DNA of 51,790 bases from Methylococcaceae bacterium UBA662 (GTDB taxonomy: Bacteria; Pseudomonadota; Gammaproteobacteria; Methylococcales; Methylomonadaceae): positions 1 to 51,790 of the forward strand of contig DBNW01000065.1 in assembly GCA_002299425.1 (NCBI GenBank), written 5' to 3'. Both the position numbers and the translations under genes were made by a program. Under the pieces are notes generated by a model, which made no database searches, was not told the DNA's origin, and saw nothing but the letters and a program-made list of their open reading frames with translations. Positions within the stretch are counted from its first letter, which is position 1. Every line of letters starts with the position of its first letter. Positions 44,038-51,790 of this stretch are shown piece after piece.

Positions 44038-45009
44038 TCAACAAAAAACTTGTTCAAACGAATAGCCTTGCTGGCGCAAAATTTCTTTCAGTCGTTTTAG
44101 ACCGTCCAGTTGAATTTGCCGGATGCGTTCTCGGGTCAGGCCCAATTGATTGGCTACTTCCTCTAAAGTACCTTCTGGATAGCCGCATAACCCGTAACGC
44201 CGGCAGATGACTTCTCGTTGCCGTTCTGGCAATTCCATGACCCAGCCGGTAATGCTGTGGTTGATGCTTTCGGTAGTCAGCTTGTCTTCAGGAGATAGGT
44301 TGCTGTCGTTGGCTACTAATTCGGATAGTGGCCTGTCGAAGCCATGATGACTGGGGACGTCGATGGAAGTGACCCGTTCGTTGAGCTTGAGCATTTTTTC
44401 AACGTGTTGTACGGGTTTGCCGAGATGGGAGGCAATTTCTCCTGCGTTCGGTTCGTAGTTTAGTGTGTTGGCTAACACGCGTTGGGCTTTCAGGCAGGCG
44501 TTCATTTCCTTAACAACGTGGATAGGCAACCGAATGGTGCGGGTTTGACTCATCAACGCCCGTTCGATAGTCTGTCTGATCCACCAGGTGGCATAGGTTG
44601 AAAACCGAAAGCCTTTGCTAGGGTCGAATTTCTCCACCGCCCTAATCAGCCCCAAATTGCCTTCATTGATCATGTCCAGTAACGGCAACCCCCGATTTTG
44701 ATAGCGTCTTGAGATCGTCACTACCAGCCGCAAATTGCTTTCAATCATGATGTTGCGCGCTTCCATGTCACCTTTTAGTGCTCTGGCACCGTAAAAACGT
44801 TCTTGCTCAACCGTTAACAGATTTGAACGGCGCAGGCCGTTAAGGTAGGCGCGGGTGGCGTCTAAGTCGTTGGAAGCGGCCTTAGCAGAGGTTTCTTCAG
44901 TGACCGCAAACAGTGTGTCATCGGGAGCCACGTCGTCATCGAAATGAACGTTTTCGTCCATTAGGTTATTAGCGGTGTCTGCCGCCAGTTTTGTGAGTTC
45001 GTTGTTCAT
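44038..45009 (-). CDS. rpoS: RNA polymerase sigma factor RpoS
   Basis: RpoS is the stationary-phase and general-stress sigma factor. The product is 323 residues from the ATG at 45009; a TTG at 45048 would add 13. It has regions 1.2 (DATRAYLNGLRRSNLLTVEQE), 2 (NLRLVVTISRRYQNRGLPLLDMINEGN and YATWWIRQTIERALM), 3 and 4 (GTLEEVANQLGLTRERIRQI). The match of the region 2 and 4 helices and the nlpD neighbour identify it as RpoS rather than RpoD or RpoH. Neither start has a strong ribosome binding site. It is convergent with cysN. Confidence 0.95.
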   Translation of the reverse strand: MNNELTKLAADTANNLMDENVHFDDDVAPDDTLFAVTEETSAKAASNDLDATRAYLNGLRRSNLLTVEQERFYGARALKGDMEARNIMIESNLRLVVTISRRYQNRGLPLLDMINEGNLGLIRAVEKFDPSKGFRFSTYATWWIRQTIERALMSQTRTIRLPIHVVKEMNACLKAQRVLANTLNYEPNAGEIASHLGKPVQHVEKMLKLNERVTSIDVPSHHGFDRPLSELVANDSNLSPEDKLTTESINHSITGWVMELPERQREVICRRYGLCGYPEGTLEEVANQLGLTRERIRQIQLDGLKRLKEILRQQGYSFEQVFC

Positions 45010-45147
45010 GAGGGGGCATAAGGATGGGTTGGCTTTCGTAATGTTCAAGGCATTTAAAAGCCTCGTCCGCTAACTGGGCCGGGCTTGTCGGCTGTTGTCT
45101 GGTTTAGTCCCGCAACAAAAAGCCCAAGCGGTTCTTTTTTGGCACAA

Positions 45148-46353
45148 TCAGCCCGGCGGCAAGGCCGCTAGGGCATTGATGGGTTGCCCGGCTTTTCTAA
45201 TCTCAAAATGCAGCGGCTTTTGTTTGTTGCCGGCCGCAAGCACTTCGGCGATGGCCTGCCCTTTGCGGACACGTTCTCCTTCTTTAACCAATATCCGGTT
45301 GTTATTCGCGTAAATCGTCGAGTAGCCCCCGTCGTGTTTGATGACGATGAGGTTTTGGTAGTGCTCCAGACCAGGGCCTTGGTAGACAATTTTGCCCGCT
45401 GCAGCGGCTTTTACGGCTTGTGTGTCCAGCCGGCTGGCTATGCCGATGGCGTTAGCATTTGACTTGGAAAAGTTTTTTAATACAGCGCCTTTTAGCGGCC
45501 ACTGGAAGCCAGACTTTAGCATAATTTGATTATGGCCTGAAACGGTTGCTTGTTTTTCTGTAGTTTTGGGGCTTTTTCTAGTTTCCGCCGGCTGGGTGGC
45601 AAGGCTTTTGGGCTTTACTGAAGCGGCGGCGTTTTTTAAGGGTTCCGCAGATTTTGTTGTGGCGGCGTTGCGCACAGGCTGGTTTGCCTGGTGCGTGAGG
45701 CTTGATGGCTTGTTCCTGTTTTCTTTAGCGGGCAGTTTGGGCGGTTTAAGTGGCTTGTTGGTTGGCGGCAAGGGCTTGCTTAACGGCGTAGTGGAAATGC
45801 CAGCGTGCGGGGGCTTAGGGGTGTGGGTGCCGGTTTTGCTTGGGCTTGGCAGCGACTGGGTTTTTTCAGTCCCTTTAGCGGGCAATTTAGGCGGTTTAAG
45901 TGGCTTGTTGGTTGGCGGCAAGGGCTTGGTGCCGCTGCTTAACGGCGTAGTGGCAGTGCCAGCGTGCGGGGGCTTAGGGGTGTGGGTGCCGGCTTTCGGT
46001 TGCTGCGTCGGGCGTGCCGTAAGGGGAGGGGCGGTTGTTTCGGGCAACAGGGGCTTAGGCGGGCTAGCACCTAGCTCCGAAGGGCTGCGGCGGGGGTAGA
46101 GCCGAAGCGTTTGCCCTAGGTTGATCGGGTAAGGTGCTGTCAGGCCGTTCCAGCGCGCCAATTTTTCGTGCCCTAGACCGGTCAGAATGCCTATTCGGTA
46201 CAGGTTTTCCCCAGGCTTGACCACATGATAGCTGCCTTGCTCCAAAGATTTGGCGGTTTGTGGCACTTGCAGAGGGGTCGCGGAGGCGGGCTCGCCGGCA
46301 TGGCTAGGGGTGGCCATTTGCCCCAAAAAAATCAGTACAAGGGCTAAAAACAT
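45148..46353 (-). CDS. nlpD: NlpD-like LysM/M23 murein hydrolase activator
   Basis: The 401-residue protein has a cleavable signal peptide (residues 1-19, no lipobox cysteine, unlike E. coli NlpD), a LysM domain (YHVVKPGENLYRIGILTGLG, about 42-61), a long Pro/Lys/Thr-rich linker and a C-terminal M23 (LytM) domain. The M23 site is degenerate: YANNN replaces the usual YAHN, and PLHFEIR lacks the first His of HxH. This is expected for activators of amidases such as AmiC, which do not cut by themselves. It is followed by rpoS, as in E. coli, whose rpoS promoter lies in nlpD. Confidence 0.92.
   Translation of the reverse strand: MFLALVLIFLGQMATPSHAGEPASATPLQVPQTAKSLEQGSYHVVKPGENLYRIGILTGLGHEKLARWNGLTAPYPINLGQTLRLYPRRSPSELGASPPKPLLPETTAPPLTARPTQQPKAGTHTPKPPHAGTATTPLSSGTKPLPPTNKPLKPPKLPAKGTEKTQSLPSPSKTGTHTPKPPHAGISTTPLSKPLPPTNKPLKPPKLPAKENRNKPSSLTHQANQPVRNAATTKSAEPLKNAAASVKPKSLATQPAETRKSPKTTEKQATVSGHNQIMLKSGFQWPLKGAVLKNFSKSNANAIGIASRLDTQAVKAAAAGKIVYQGPGLEHYQNLIVIKHDGGYSTIYANNNRILVKEGERVRKGQAIAEVLAAGNKQKPLHFEIRKAGQPINALAALPPG
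45721..45996. repeat. nlpD: tandem duplication in the nlpD linker
   Basis: Two near-identical copies lie at about 45721-45837 and 45871-45996; the offset is 150 bases on one side and 159 on the other because one copy has an extra three codons. They encode twice the pattern GTHTPKPPHAG...TTPL...KPLPPTNKPLKPPKLPAK. The duplication lengthens the disordered linker between the LysM and M23 domains. Confidence 0.8.
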
Positions 46354-46359
46354 GGGTGC

Positions 46360-46845
46360 TTACCGGGTGACCAGAATGGTTTTTGCCAAATTAATTTTGG
46401 CGGCAAGGTAATCGGATCCGCCGTGATCCGGGTGGTTTTTTTGCATGAGTTTTCTATGTGCGGTGATGATTTCTTGCCTGCTGGCACCCGGTTTTAAGCC
46501 GAGCACTTGGTAGGCTTCTGCAGGGGTCATTGTGCCCGTGTTAGGAGCCGGTTGTGGTCCCGGCTGGGATTTTTGGTTTTGGGTGGCTTGCCATAAGCGC
46601 TGTAGACTAGGGGCGTGGCTCAGCAGAATCGGTAAAACCCGGATGCAATAAATCAGGGCAGCGCCTATTGCAGCCAACAACACGGTTAAGCGGCCGCTTG
46701 CCAGCAATAACAAGACAGCTATAAAGGCGGCTACCCAGGCTATTTTTTTAAGGCGGCCGGCCAACAGGCGCGATTGACCGGCTAGCCTGTGGCGTAGTAA
46801 AAATACCCCGATAAGCGTTAACAATAACAATGCAATCAATTGCAT
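46360..46845 (-). CDS. membrane-anchored J-domain protein
   Basis: The 161-residue product has two hydrophobic helices (about residues 3-15 and 32-62), a Gln/Pro linker, and a C-terminal J domain with AYQVLGLKPGASRQEII and the key His-Pro-Asp in NHPDHGGSD. J domains stimulate DnaK. The layout, membrane anchor first and J domain last, resembles Pam18/Tim14 and the DjlA group. The start is set at the ATG at 46845 because GAGG lies upstream; an earlier in-frame ATG at 46881 has none. It is six bases upstream of nlpD and likely co-transcribed. Confidence 0.8.
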   Translation of the reverse strand: MQLIALLLLTLIGVFLLRHRLAGQSRLLAGRLKKIAWVAAFIAVLLLLASGRLTVLLAAIGAALIYCIRVLPILLSHAPSLQRLWQATQNQKSQPGPQPAPNTGTMTPAEAYQVLGLKPGASRQEIITAHRKLMQKNHPDHGGSDYLAAKINLAKTILVTR

Positions 46846-46935
46846 AGGTAAAGCCTCACGATGCACAAATAAGGCCATCATAACTTAAAATGAAGAAAAA
46901 CAGCCGAAACCGAAACACTTCTGGATCCCCGAACC

Positions 46936-47460
46936 ATGCCAAACGCTAGCGTACCCGTGCTGGGTTTCGCCGCTTTCAGCGGCACCGGCAAAACCACTTT
47001 GCTGACGCAACTGATCCCGCTGCTCAAACAACGCGGCTTGCACATAGGTGTGATCAAGCATGGCCATCACGACTTTGACATTGATTACCCAGGCAAAGAC
47101 AGCTTTAGGCTGCGTCAGGCAGGCGCCTCCCCGGTGCTGATTGTCTCCAACAAGCGGCGGGCTGTTATCACCGAAATTTGCCCGGCACAAGAGCCTGATT
47201 TGGCCGGACAGTTGCCGTTTTTCGAGCAGGCCGGCCTGGATTTAGTTCTGGTTGAAGGCTTTAAAAATGATAACCTGCCAAAAATCGAGCTGCACCGGGC
47301 CGTCTTGCAAAACCCTCTGTTGTACCCGCACGATGCAACGATCATCGCCGTAGCCAGCGATTGCCCGTTGCAGATACCCAGCACCCTGCCGCTTTTGGAT
47401 TTGAACAAGCCCCAGCAGATTGCCGATTTTATTGTTAACAACGTATTACGGCGGACCTGA
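46936..47460 (+). CDS. mobB: molybdopterin-guanine dinucleotide biosynthesis protein MobB
   Basis: MobB is a GTP-binding protein that supports MobA in making the MGD cofactor. The 174-residue protein has the P-loop FSGTGKTTLL (about residues 15-24) and VIKHGHHDFDID plus DLVLVEGFKND. The stop overlaps the moeA start by one base (TGATGG), so both are made together. Confidence 0.94.
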   Translation: MPNASVPVLGFAAFSGTGKTTLLTQLIPLLKQRGLHIGVIKHGHHDFDIDYPGKDSFRLRQAGASPVLIVSNKRRAVITEICPAQEPDLAGQLPFFEQAGLDLVLVEGFKNDNLPKIELHRAVLQNPLLYPHDATIIAVASDCPLQIPSTLPLLDLNKPQQIADFIVNNVLRRT

Positions 47461-48701
47461 TGGATGCCTGTAGCCAGGAAATAAAGCCCTTGATGACAGT
47501 GGCCGATGCCTTAGCGCGGATTATGGCCTGTATCGTGCCTGTTCAGGAAACTGAAACGCGCCGACTCGACAGCGCGCTTGGCCGGGTTTTGGCGCAGCCG
47601 TTGTTTTCCCCCGTTAATATCCCACTTGACCGCAACTCGGCCATGGACGGCTACGCGGTAATGACCGATGACTTCAAAGACGGGCCTGTGCCGTTGCACA
47701 TTATCGGCAGTGCCTGGGCAGGCCAGCCGTTTACAGGGCAGATGCAGGCGGGTCAATGCGTTAGGGTGTTTACCGGTGCCGTGCTGCCCGCCTCAGCCGA
47801 CAGTGTCATCATGCAGGAGCAAGTCCGGGTTGAGGGTGCTACCGCCTGCTTTCAAGGCGATTTGAAATCGGGGCAAAACGTCCGTGCCGCCGGTGAGGAT
47901 GTCCGTGAGCACACGTTGTTGCTGCCATCAGGAGAAAAACTAAGGGCCGGGCACTTAGCGTTATTGGCGGCCGCCGGCATGGCTGAAGTAGCCGTGCTAA
48001 GAAGGTTGAAGGTGATTCATTTTTCGACCGGCGATGAGTTGATTACTGCGGGTGAACCCTTGGTTACGGGCAAGGTTGTTGACAGCAACCGCTATTTGCT
48101 GCAAGGGTTGCTGGCCGACCCTGCCTACCAAGTGACCGATGGCGGAATTTTAAAAGATGACCTGCAACGCATGCTGGTCAGGCTGGATGCCGCTGCCCAT
48201 GACTTTGACGTCATTATCACCACGGGTGGCGCCTCGGTGGGTGAGGCCGATTACATCAGGGAGGTACTGGCTCATTTAGGACGGGTGGAATTTTGGAAAA
48301 TCGCTATTAAACCGGGCAAACCCATGGCCTTTGGCCGTATTGGCGGCTGCCATTTTTTTGGTTTGCCGGGCAATCCAGCGGCCGTCATGGTGACCTTCCA
48401 ACAACTGCTTGCCCCAGCACTGAGGCGGCTTTCTGGTCAGGCTGTCGGGGAAAAAATTCGCTTGCGGGCAACCTGTACGACAGCCTTGAAAAAATCCCCA
48501 GGCCGGGAGGAATACCCGCGTGGTTTTTTGTACCAGGACGCCGATGCGACGCTACAGGTGCGCAGTGCGGGCCACCAAGGATCGCATAGCCTCAGTAGCT
48601 TGGCAGCGGCCAATTGTTTGTTGGTCTTGCCCGCCGAATGCACCGGTGTTGCAGTCGGGGAGTCGGTGGTGGTTGAGCCTCTTTGGACTGGGTTTCAATA
48701 A
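47460..48701 (+). CDS. moeA: molybdopterin molybdenumtransferase
   Basis: MoeA inserts molybdate into molybdopterin. The 413-residue protein has NSAMDGYAV (about residues 61-69), FTGAVLPASADSVIMQEQV, STGDEL, TTGGASVGEADYI and the C-terminal FGLPGNPAAVMVTF, all family marks. It overlaps mobB by one base. The last seven bases overlap the end of the convergent rhodanese gene. Confidence 0.95.
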   Translation: MDACSQEIKPLMTVADALARIMACIVPVQETETRRLDSALGRVLAQPLFSPVNIPLDRNSAMDGYAVMTDDFKDGPVPLHIIGSAWAGQPFTGQMQAGQCVRVFTGAVLPASADSVIMQEQVRVEGATACFQGDLKSGQNVRAAGEDVREHTLLLPSGEKLRAGHLALLAAAGMAEVAVLRRLKVIHFSTGDELITAGEPLVTGKVVDSNRYLLQGLLADPAYQVTDGGILKDDLQRMLVRLDAAAHDFDVIITTGGASVGEADYIREVLAHLGRVEFWKIAIKPGKPMAFGRIGGCHFFGLPGNPAAVMVTFQQLLAPALRRLSGQAVGEKIRLRATCTTALKKSPGREEYPRGFLYQDADATLQVRSAGHQGSHSLSSLAAANCLLVLPAECTGVAVGESVVVEPLWTGFQ

Positions 48702-49018
48702 CGGCGCACGGTGCTGTCGCACGCCAGTGACCAGGCGTCAATACCGCTTTGCAGATTGCCGACCCGCTGAAATCCCGAGCGCAGCAGAAAATGGGCCGCC
48801 TGCATACTGCGTATGCCGTGGTGGCAAATCACCACGAATTCTTGTTCGGCGTCTAATTCTATTAACCGGCTCGGCAATTGCTGCAACGGCATCAGGCGGC
48901 TGCCTGGAATATGCGCGTAATTGAATTCAAAAGGTTCGCGCACGTCCAGCAAAACCAAAGTATCAGCGGCTTCGATCCGTTGTTTTAATGCCAGTGCGGT
49001 GAATTGTTTAATAGCCAT
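48695..49018 (-). CDS. rhodanese-domain sulfurtransferase
   Basis: The 107-residue single-domain rhodanese has LLDVREPFEFNYAHIPGS (about residues 23-40) and the active-site Cys65 in CHHGIRS. It is GlpE- or PspE-like in size but has no signal peptide, so it is cytosolic. It carries sulfane sulfur; the natural acceptor is unknown. It is convergent with moeA and divergent from dksA. Confidence 0.88.
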   Translation of the reverse strand: MAIKQFTALALKQRIEAADTLVLLDVREPFEFNYAHIPGSRLMPLQQLPSRLIELDAEQEFVVICHHGIRSMQAAHFLLRSGFQRVGNLQSGIDAWSLACDSTVRRY

Positions 49019-49049
49019 TTTTCCTCAAATGTAGTGTGCCGAGTTGACA

Positions 49050-49078
49050 CTGTTGAGCAGTCCGGTCTCTGCGATAAT
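49050..49078 (+). promoter_or_regulatory. candidate extended -10 promoter of dksA
   Basis: TGCGATAAT at 49070-49078 is an extended -10 element. A perfect TTGACA lies upstream at 49044, but the spacing of 23 bases is too long, so the -35 may be the weaker CTGTTG at 49050. The element ends about 70 bases before the dksA start. Confidence 0.35.
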
Positions 49079-49146
49079 TCTTGCTATGACTATACGATTC
49101 TGCTAAAAGTGTGCGGTTTTAATTTTTTTGTCCTAGGAGTTAACGG

Positions 49147-49581
49147 ATGACCAAAAATCCTAAACCAGCGGCTTCACCTTTTAGTTTCGAGCCTTATCAA
49201 GAACAGCCCGGCGAAGAATACATGAACTCGGAGCAATTGCAGCACTTCCAAGCTGTATTAAAACGGTGGAAGTCTGAATTGATGACCGAAGTGGACCGCA
49301 CCGTCACCCACATGAAGGATGATGCGGCCAATTTTCCGGACCCGAACGACCGCGCCACACAAGAGTCGGAATTCAGCCTGGAGCTGCGTACCCGTGACCG
49401 CGAACGCAAGCTTATCAAAAAAATCGATGAAGCCCTTAAAGCAATCGAATCGGGCGGCTACGGCTATTGCGAGTCATGCGGCATCGAAATAGGCATCCGC
49501 CGGCTTGAGGCACGGCCTACCGCTACCTTGTGCATCGATTGCAAAACCCTAGATGAAATCCGCGAAAAGCAAATGGGCTGA
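49147..49581 (+). CDS. dksA: RNA polymerase-binding transcription factor DksA
   Basis: DksA binds the secondary channel of RNA polymerase and, with ppGpp, tunes the stringent response. The 144-residue protein has the coiled-coil tip aspartates in FPDPNDRAT (D65 and D68), the FSLELRTRDRERKL arm and four zinc cysteines (C108, C111, C129, C132). Followed by gluQ 11 bases later, the usual order. Its GGAG lies eight bases before the ATG. Confidence 0.96.
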   Translation: MTKNPKPAASPFSFEPYQEQPGEEYMNSEQLQHFQAVLKRWKSELMTEVDRTVTHMKDDAANFPDPNDRATQESEFSLELRTRDRERKLIKKIDEALKAIESGGYGYCESCGIEIGIRRLEARPTATLCIDCKTLDEIREKQMG

Positions 49582-49592
49582 CCGCTGAACCC

Positions 49593-50483
49593 GTGTCCGA
49601 ACCCCCGTCTGTTGTTGGCCGGTTTGCCCCCTCGCCCACCGGGCCGCTGCATTTAGGCTCGCTCTATACCGCCGTCGGCAGCTTTCTGCAAGCGCGCAGC
49701 CAGCAGGGACTCTGGCGGGTGCGGATAGATGATTTGGATACCCCGCGCACGGTCAAAGGCGCTGACAGCCAAATTTTAGCGGCCTTGGAAGCCTACGGGT
49801 TGCACTGGGACGGTGCCGTAATGTACCAAAGCCATAACCGAGAACGTTATGGTGAGGGGCTGCGGCGGCTCGAAGCAACCGGCCTGTTGTACCCGTGTGT
49901 GTGTTCACGCAAGGCCCTCAGTGAACTCACCGGTGACATTTATCCGGGGACTTGCCGTAACGTAACCCACCTAGCACCACCTTACGCGCTACGGGTCAAA
50001 ACCGACGGCCGCACCATCACGTTTACCGATGGCCTGCAAGGGCCGCAGCACCATCAGTTGGCGGCGCAACACGGTGATTTCATCCTGAAACGCCGGGACG
50101 GCATCATCGCCTACCCGTTTGCCGCTGTCATTGACGATGAGTTGCAGCAGGTCACGCAAATTGTCCGGGGCGTCGATTTGTTGGCGGTAACGCCTAAACA
50201 AATCTACTTGCAGCAGTTGTTAGGTTTTTCAAGCCCCCGCTATAGGCACGTGCCGGTCATTGTTGATGCAACCGGCGCCAAGCTGAGCAAACAAAATAAA
50301 GCCCCGGCGGTAGCCTTGTCTGCGCCAGAACGCACCCTTTTCCATCTGCTCAAAAACCTAGGGCAGCAGCCACCTACTGAACTGCACAATGCCCCCGTTG
50401 CCGAGCAACTAACCTGGGCTGTCGCCCACTGGCGGCCGGCCGCGTTAAAAGGCATTCGGTCTATTGGTCTGCATTACGCGTAA
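49593..50483 (+). CDS. gluQ: glutamyl-Q tRNA(Asp) synthetase
   Basis: GluQRS attaches glutamate to queuosine at position 34 of tRNA(Asp). It is a short paralogue of glutamyl-tRNA synthetase without an anticodon-binding domain. The 296-residue protein has the HIGH-type motif FAPSPTGPLHLGSL, the cysteines YPCVCSRKA and YPGTCR, and the KMSKS-like ATGAKLSKQNKAPA. It starts with GTG at 49593, 11 bases after dksA, and is probably co-transcribed. Confidence 0.95.
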   Translation: MSEPPSVVGRFAPSPTGPLHLGSLYTAVGSFLQARSQQGLWRVRIDDLDTPRTVKGADSQILAALEAYGLHWDGAVMYQSHNRERYGEGLRRLEATGLLYPCVCSRKALSELTGDIYPGTCRNVTHLAPPYALRVKTDGRTITFTDGLQGPQHHQLAAQHGDFILKRRDGIIAYPFAAVIDDELQQVTQIVRGVDLLAVTPKQIYLQQLLGFSSPRYRHVPVIVDATGAKLSKQNKAPAVALSAPERTLFHLLKNLGQQPPTELHNAPVAEQLTWAVAHWRPAALKGIRSIGLHYA

Positions 50484-50531
50484 CCATCGTTTATAATGCC
50501 AGCTTTGTTGGCCAATCCCCACTTCGTCCGC

Positions 50532-51790
50532 ATGAGTCCAGACAGCCTAAATCTTGCCATCAGCCGGAAAAGCTTTGACCATTATGCCCGACAAGGCTAC
50601 AACCGCATCCCCGTTTGCCAAGCAGTGCTGGCCGATTTGGATACGCCCTTAAGTGCTTATTTAAAATGGGCGGACGGGCCTTATTCCTATCTATTGGAGT
50701 CAGTTCATGGCGGCGAGCAATGGGGGCGTTATTCGATTATCGGCTTGCCTTGCCGGACGGTCATTAAAGTTTACGGCACCTGCATTCAAATCGAACAGGA
50801 CGGCGGCGTTATCGAAACCTGCCAAGAAACCGACCCCTTGGCTTGGATTAAAACGTTTAGTGCCCGCTACAAAGTGCCGGAAATAACCGGCATGCCCCGT
50901 TTTAGCGGCGGTCTGGTCGGCTATTTTGGTTACGAAACCGTTGCCTACATCGAGCCACGGGTTTGCCAAGCCGCTAAACCCGACCCCTTAGGCTGCCCGG
51001 ATATCTTGCTGATGGTGTCCGAAGACGTGCTGGTGTTTGACAATATCACTGGCAAGCTGCTGTTTATTACCCATGCCGACCCCAGCGAGGACAACGCCTA
51101 CCAACAAGCCGTGGCGCTTTTGCAGGCCCGCGTGGCGAAATTGCACCAACACCACGCCCGAACCAATCCGGCCAGATCCGCCAGGCAAGTCCAGGAAACC
51201 GATTTTATTTCCGACTTCACCCGCGAAGGTTTTCAGCAGGCCGTGTTAAAAGCCAAACACTACATCACCGATGGCGACATTATGCAGGTCGTGCTGTCAC
51301 AGCGCATGTCCATTCCCTATGGCGCACCGGCATTGGACTTGTACCGCGCCCTGCGCTGCCTGAACCCGTCCCCGTACCTGTTTTTTCTGAACCTAGGCGA
51401 TACCCAGGTGGTGGGTTCGTCGCCGGAAATTTTGGTGCGCCTAGAAGACGGTACGGTCACGGTGCGGCCGATAGCCGGTACCCGCCGGCGTGGCGTCAAC
51501 CCTGAGCAAGATGCCGCCCTAGAACAAGACTTGCTGGCAGACCCGAAAGAAGTAGCGGAGCATTTGATGTTGATTGATTTAGGCCGCAACGATGTCGGGC
51601 GGGTCGCGGCGGTCGGCAGTGTCGCGCTGACCGAGAAAATGATTGTGGAGCGCTATTCCCATGTCATGCACATCGTCTCCAATGTGGTCGGCACCTTGTT
51701 GCCCGGCAAAAATGCCTTCGATGTGCTGGCAGCCACCTTCCCGGCGGGTACGGTCAGCGGTGCGCCGAAAATCCGCGCCATGGAAATCAT
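50532..51790 (+). CDS. trpE: anthranilate synthase component I (right-edge partial)
   Basis: TrpE makes anthranilate from chorismate, with ammonia from TrpG. About 419 codons are visible and the frame is open to the end of the window. Family features are QGYNRIPVCQAVLADLDTPLSAYLKW near residues 22-48, SGGLVGYFGYETVAYIE, GDIMQVVLSQRM, VGSSPEILVRLEDGTVTVRP, the catalytic EVAEHLMLIDLGRNDVGRV and PAGTVSGAPKIRAMEI at the very end. It starts with ATG at 50532, 48 bases after gluQ. The missing part is the last roughly 70 to 80 residues. Confidence 0.95.
   Translation, partial: MSPDSLNLAISRKSFDHYARQGYNRIPVCQAVLADLDTPLSAYLKWADGPYSYLLESVHGGEQWGRYSIIGLPCRTVIKVYGTCIQIEQDGGVIETCQETDPLAWIKTFSARYKVPEITGMPRFSGGLVGYFGYETVAYIEPRVCQAAKPDPLGCPDILLMVSEDVLVFDNITGKLLFITHADPSEDNAYQQAVALLQARVAKLHQHHARTNPARSARQVQETDFISDFTREGFQQAVLKAKHYITDGDIMQVVLSQRMSIPYGAPALDLYRALRCLNPSPYLFFLNLGDTQVVGSSPEILVRLEDGTVTVRPIAGTRRRGVNPEQDAALEQDLLADPKEVAEHLMLIDLGRNDVGRVAAVGSVALTEKMIVERYSHVMHIVSNVVGTLLPGKNAFDVLAATFPAGTVSGAPKIRAMEI

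Noticed and set aside
45566..46099. A 177-codon open frame opposite nlpD
   Set aside because: Its glycine- and leucine-rich product is the reverse reading of the duplicated proline- and lysine-rich linker of nlpD.
1..51790. CRISPR array, rRNA or tRNA genes
   Set aside because: No regularly spaced direct repeats with spacers, no cloverleaf sequence and no rRNA stretch were recognised on reading both strands; a tRNA search program would settle this.

Overview
The window looks like chromosome of a gammaproteobacterial methylotroph, most likely a type I methanotroph (Methylococcales). The main reason is a ribulose monophosphate (RuMP) formaldehyde-assimilation cluster at 12.4-19.6 kb: 3-hexulose-6-phosphate synthase, 6-phospho-3-hexuloisomerase, transketolase, two unrecognised repeat proteins, transaldolase and class II fructose-bisphosphate aldolase. 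The rest is ordinary gammaproteobacterial housekeeping (pmbA, surE-pcm, ettA, cmoB, priA, rdgC, darP, xerC, apaGH, mpl, nlpD-rpoS, dksA-gluQ). No methane monooxygenase or methanol dehydrogenase gene is present, so methanotrophy itself is inferred; the genus cannot be named.

Layout. 0-12 kb: pmbA; surE-pcm (minus); an Smr protein; a PEP-CTERM protein that has lost its export signal; a secreted trypsin-like protease; ettA; aroE; hemB; a lone mlaC; cmoB; a DUF3014 membrane protein; a comEA-like protein. 12.4-19.6 kb: the RuMP cluster. 19.9-24.2 kb: mobA, a small lipoprotein, a PAP2 phosphatase coupled to an MJ1255-type glycosyltransferase, and a lipoprotein alpha/beta hydrolase that runs directly into the biotin operon. 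24.2-27.6 kb: bioF-bioH-bioC-bioD with overlapping ends. 27.7-36.3 kb: priA, rdgC, darP, DUF4389 and DUF2333 proteins, xerC and a fused dapF-DUF484 gene. 36.3-41.9 kb: a large acyl-CoA-synthetase/acetyltransferase protein, apaH, apaG, mpl. 42-46.9 kb: an orphan cysN with a vestigial APS-kinase tail, a MITE-like repeat element, rpoS, nlpD and a membrane J-domain protein. 46.9-51.8 kb: mobB-moeA, a rhodanese, dksA-gluQ and the start of trpE, which runs off the right edge.

The most interesting part is the pair of repeat proteins between transketolase and transaldolase (15810-17316). Together they carry about fifteen copies of a short motif, roughly [T/S]-G-V-[S/A/E]-[K/R]-Y-[L/I/M/V]. The first protein appears to be a membrane-anchored protein with a duplicated periplasmic segment and four cytoplasmic copies. 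The second is a soluble, very basic protein with eleven copies and overlaps the first by eight bases. Their position among enzymes that consume formaldehyde suggests, as inference only, a scaffold that gathers RuMP enzymes at the membrane. Other points of note are the DapF-DUF484 fusion, the degenerate CysC tail on CysN, the inverted-repeat element after cysN, the separation of surE-pcm from nlpD-rpoS, and the tandem duplication in nlpD.
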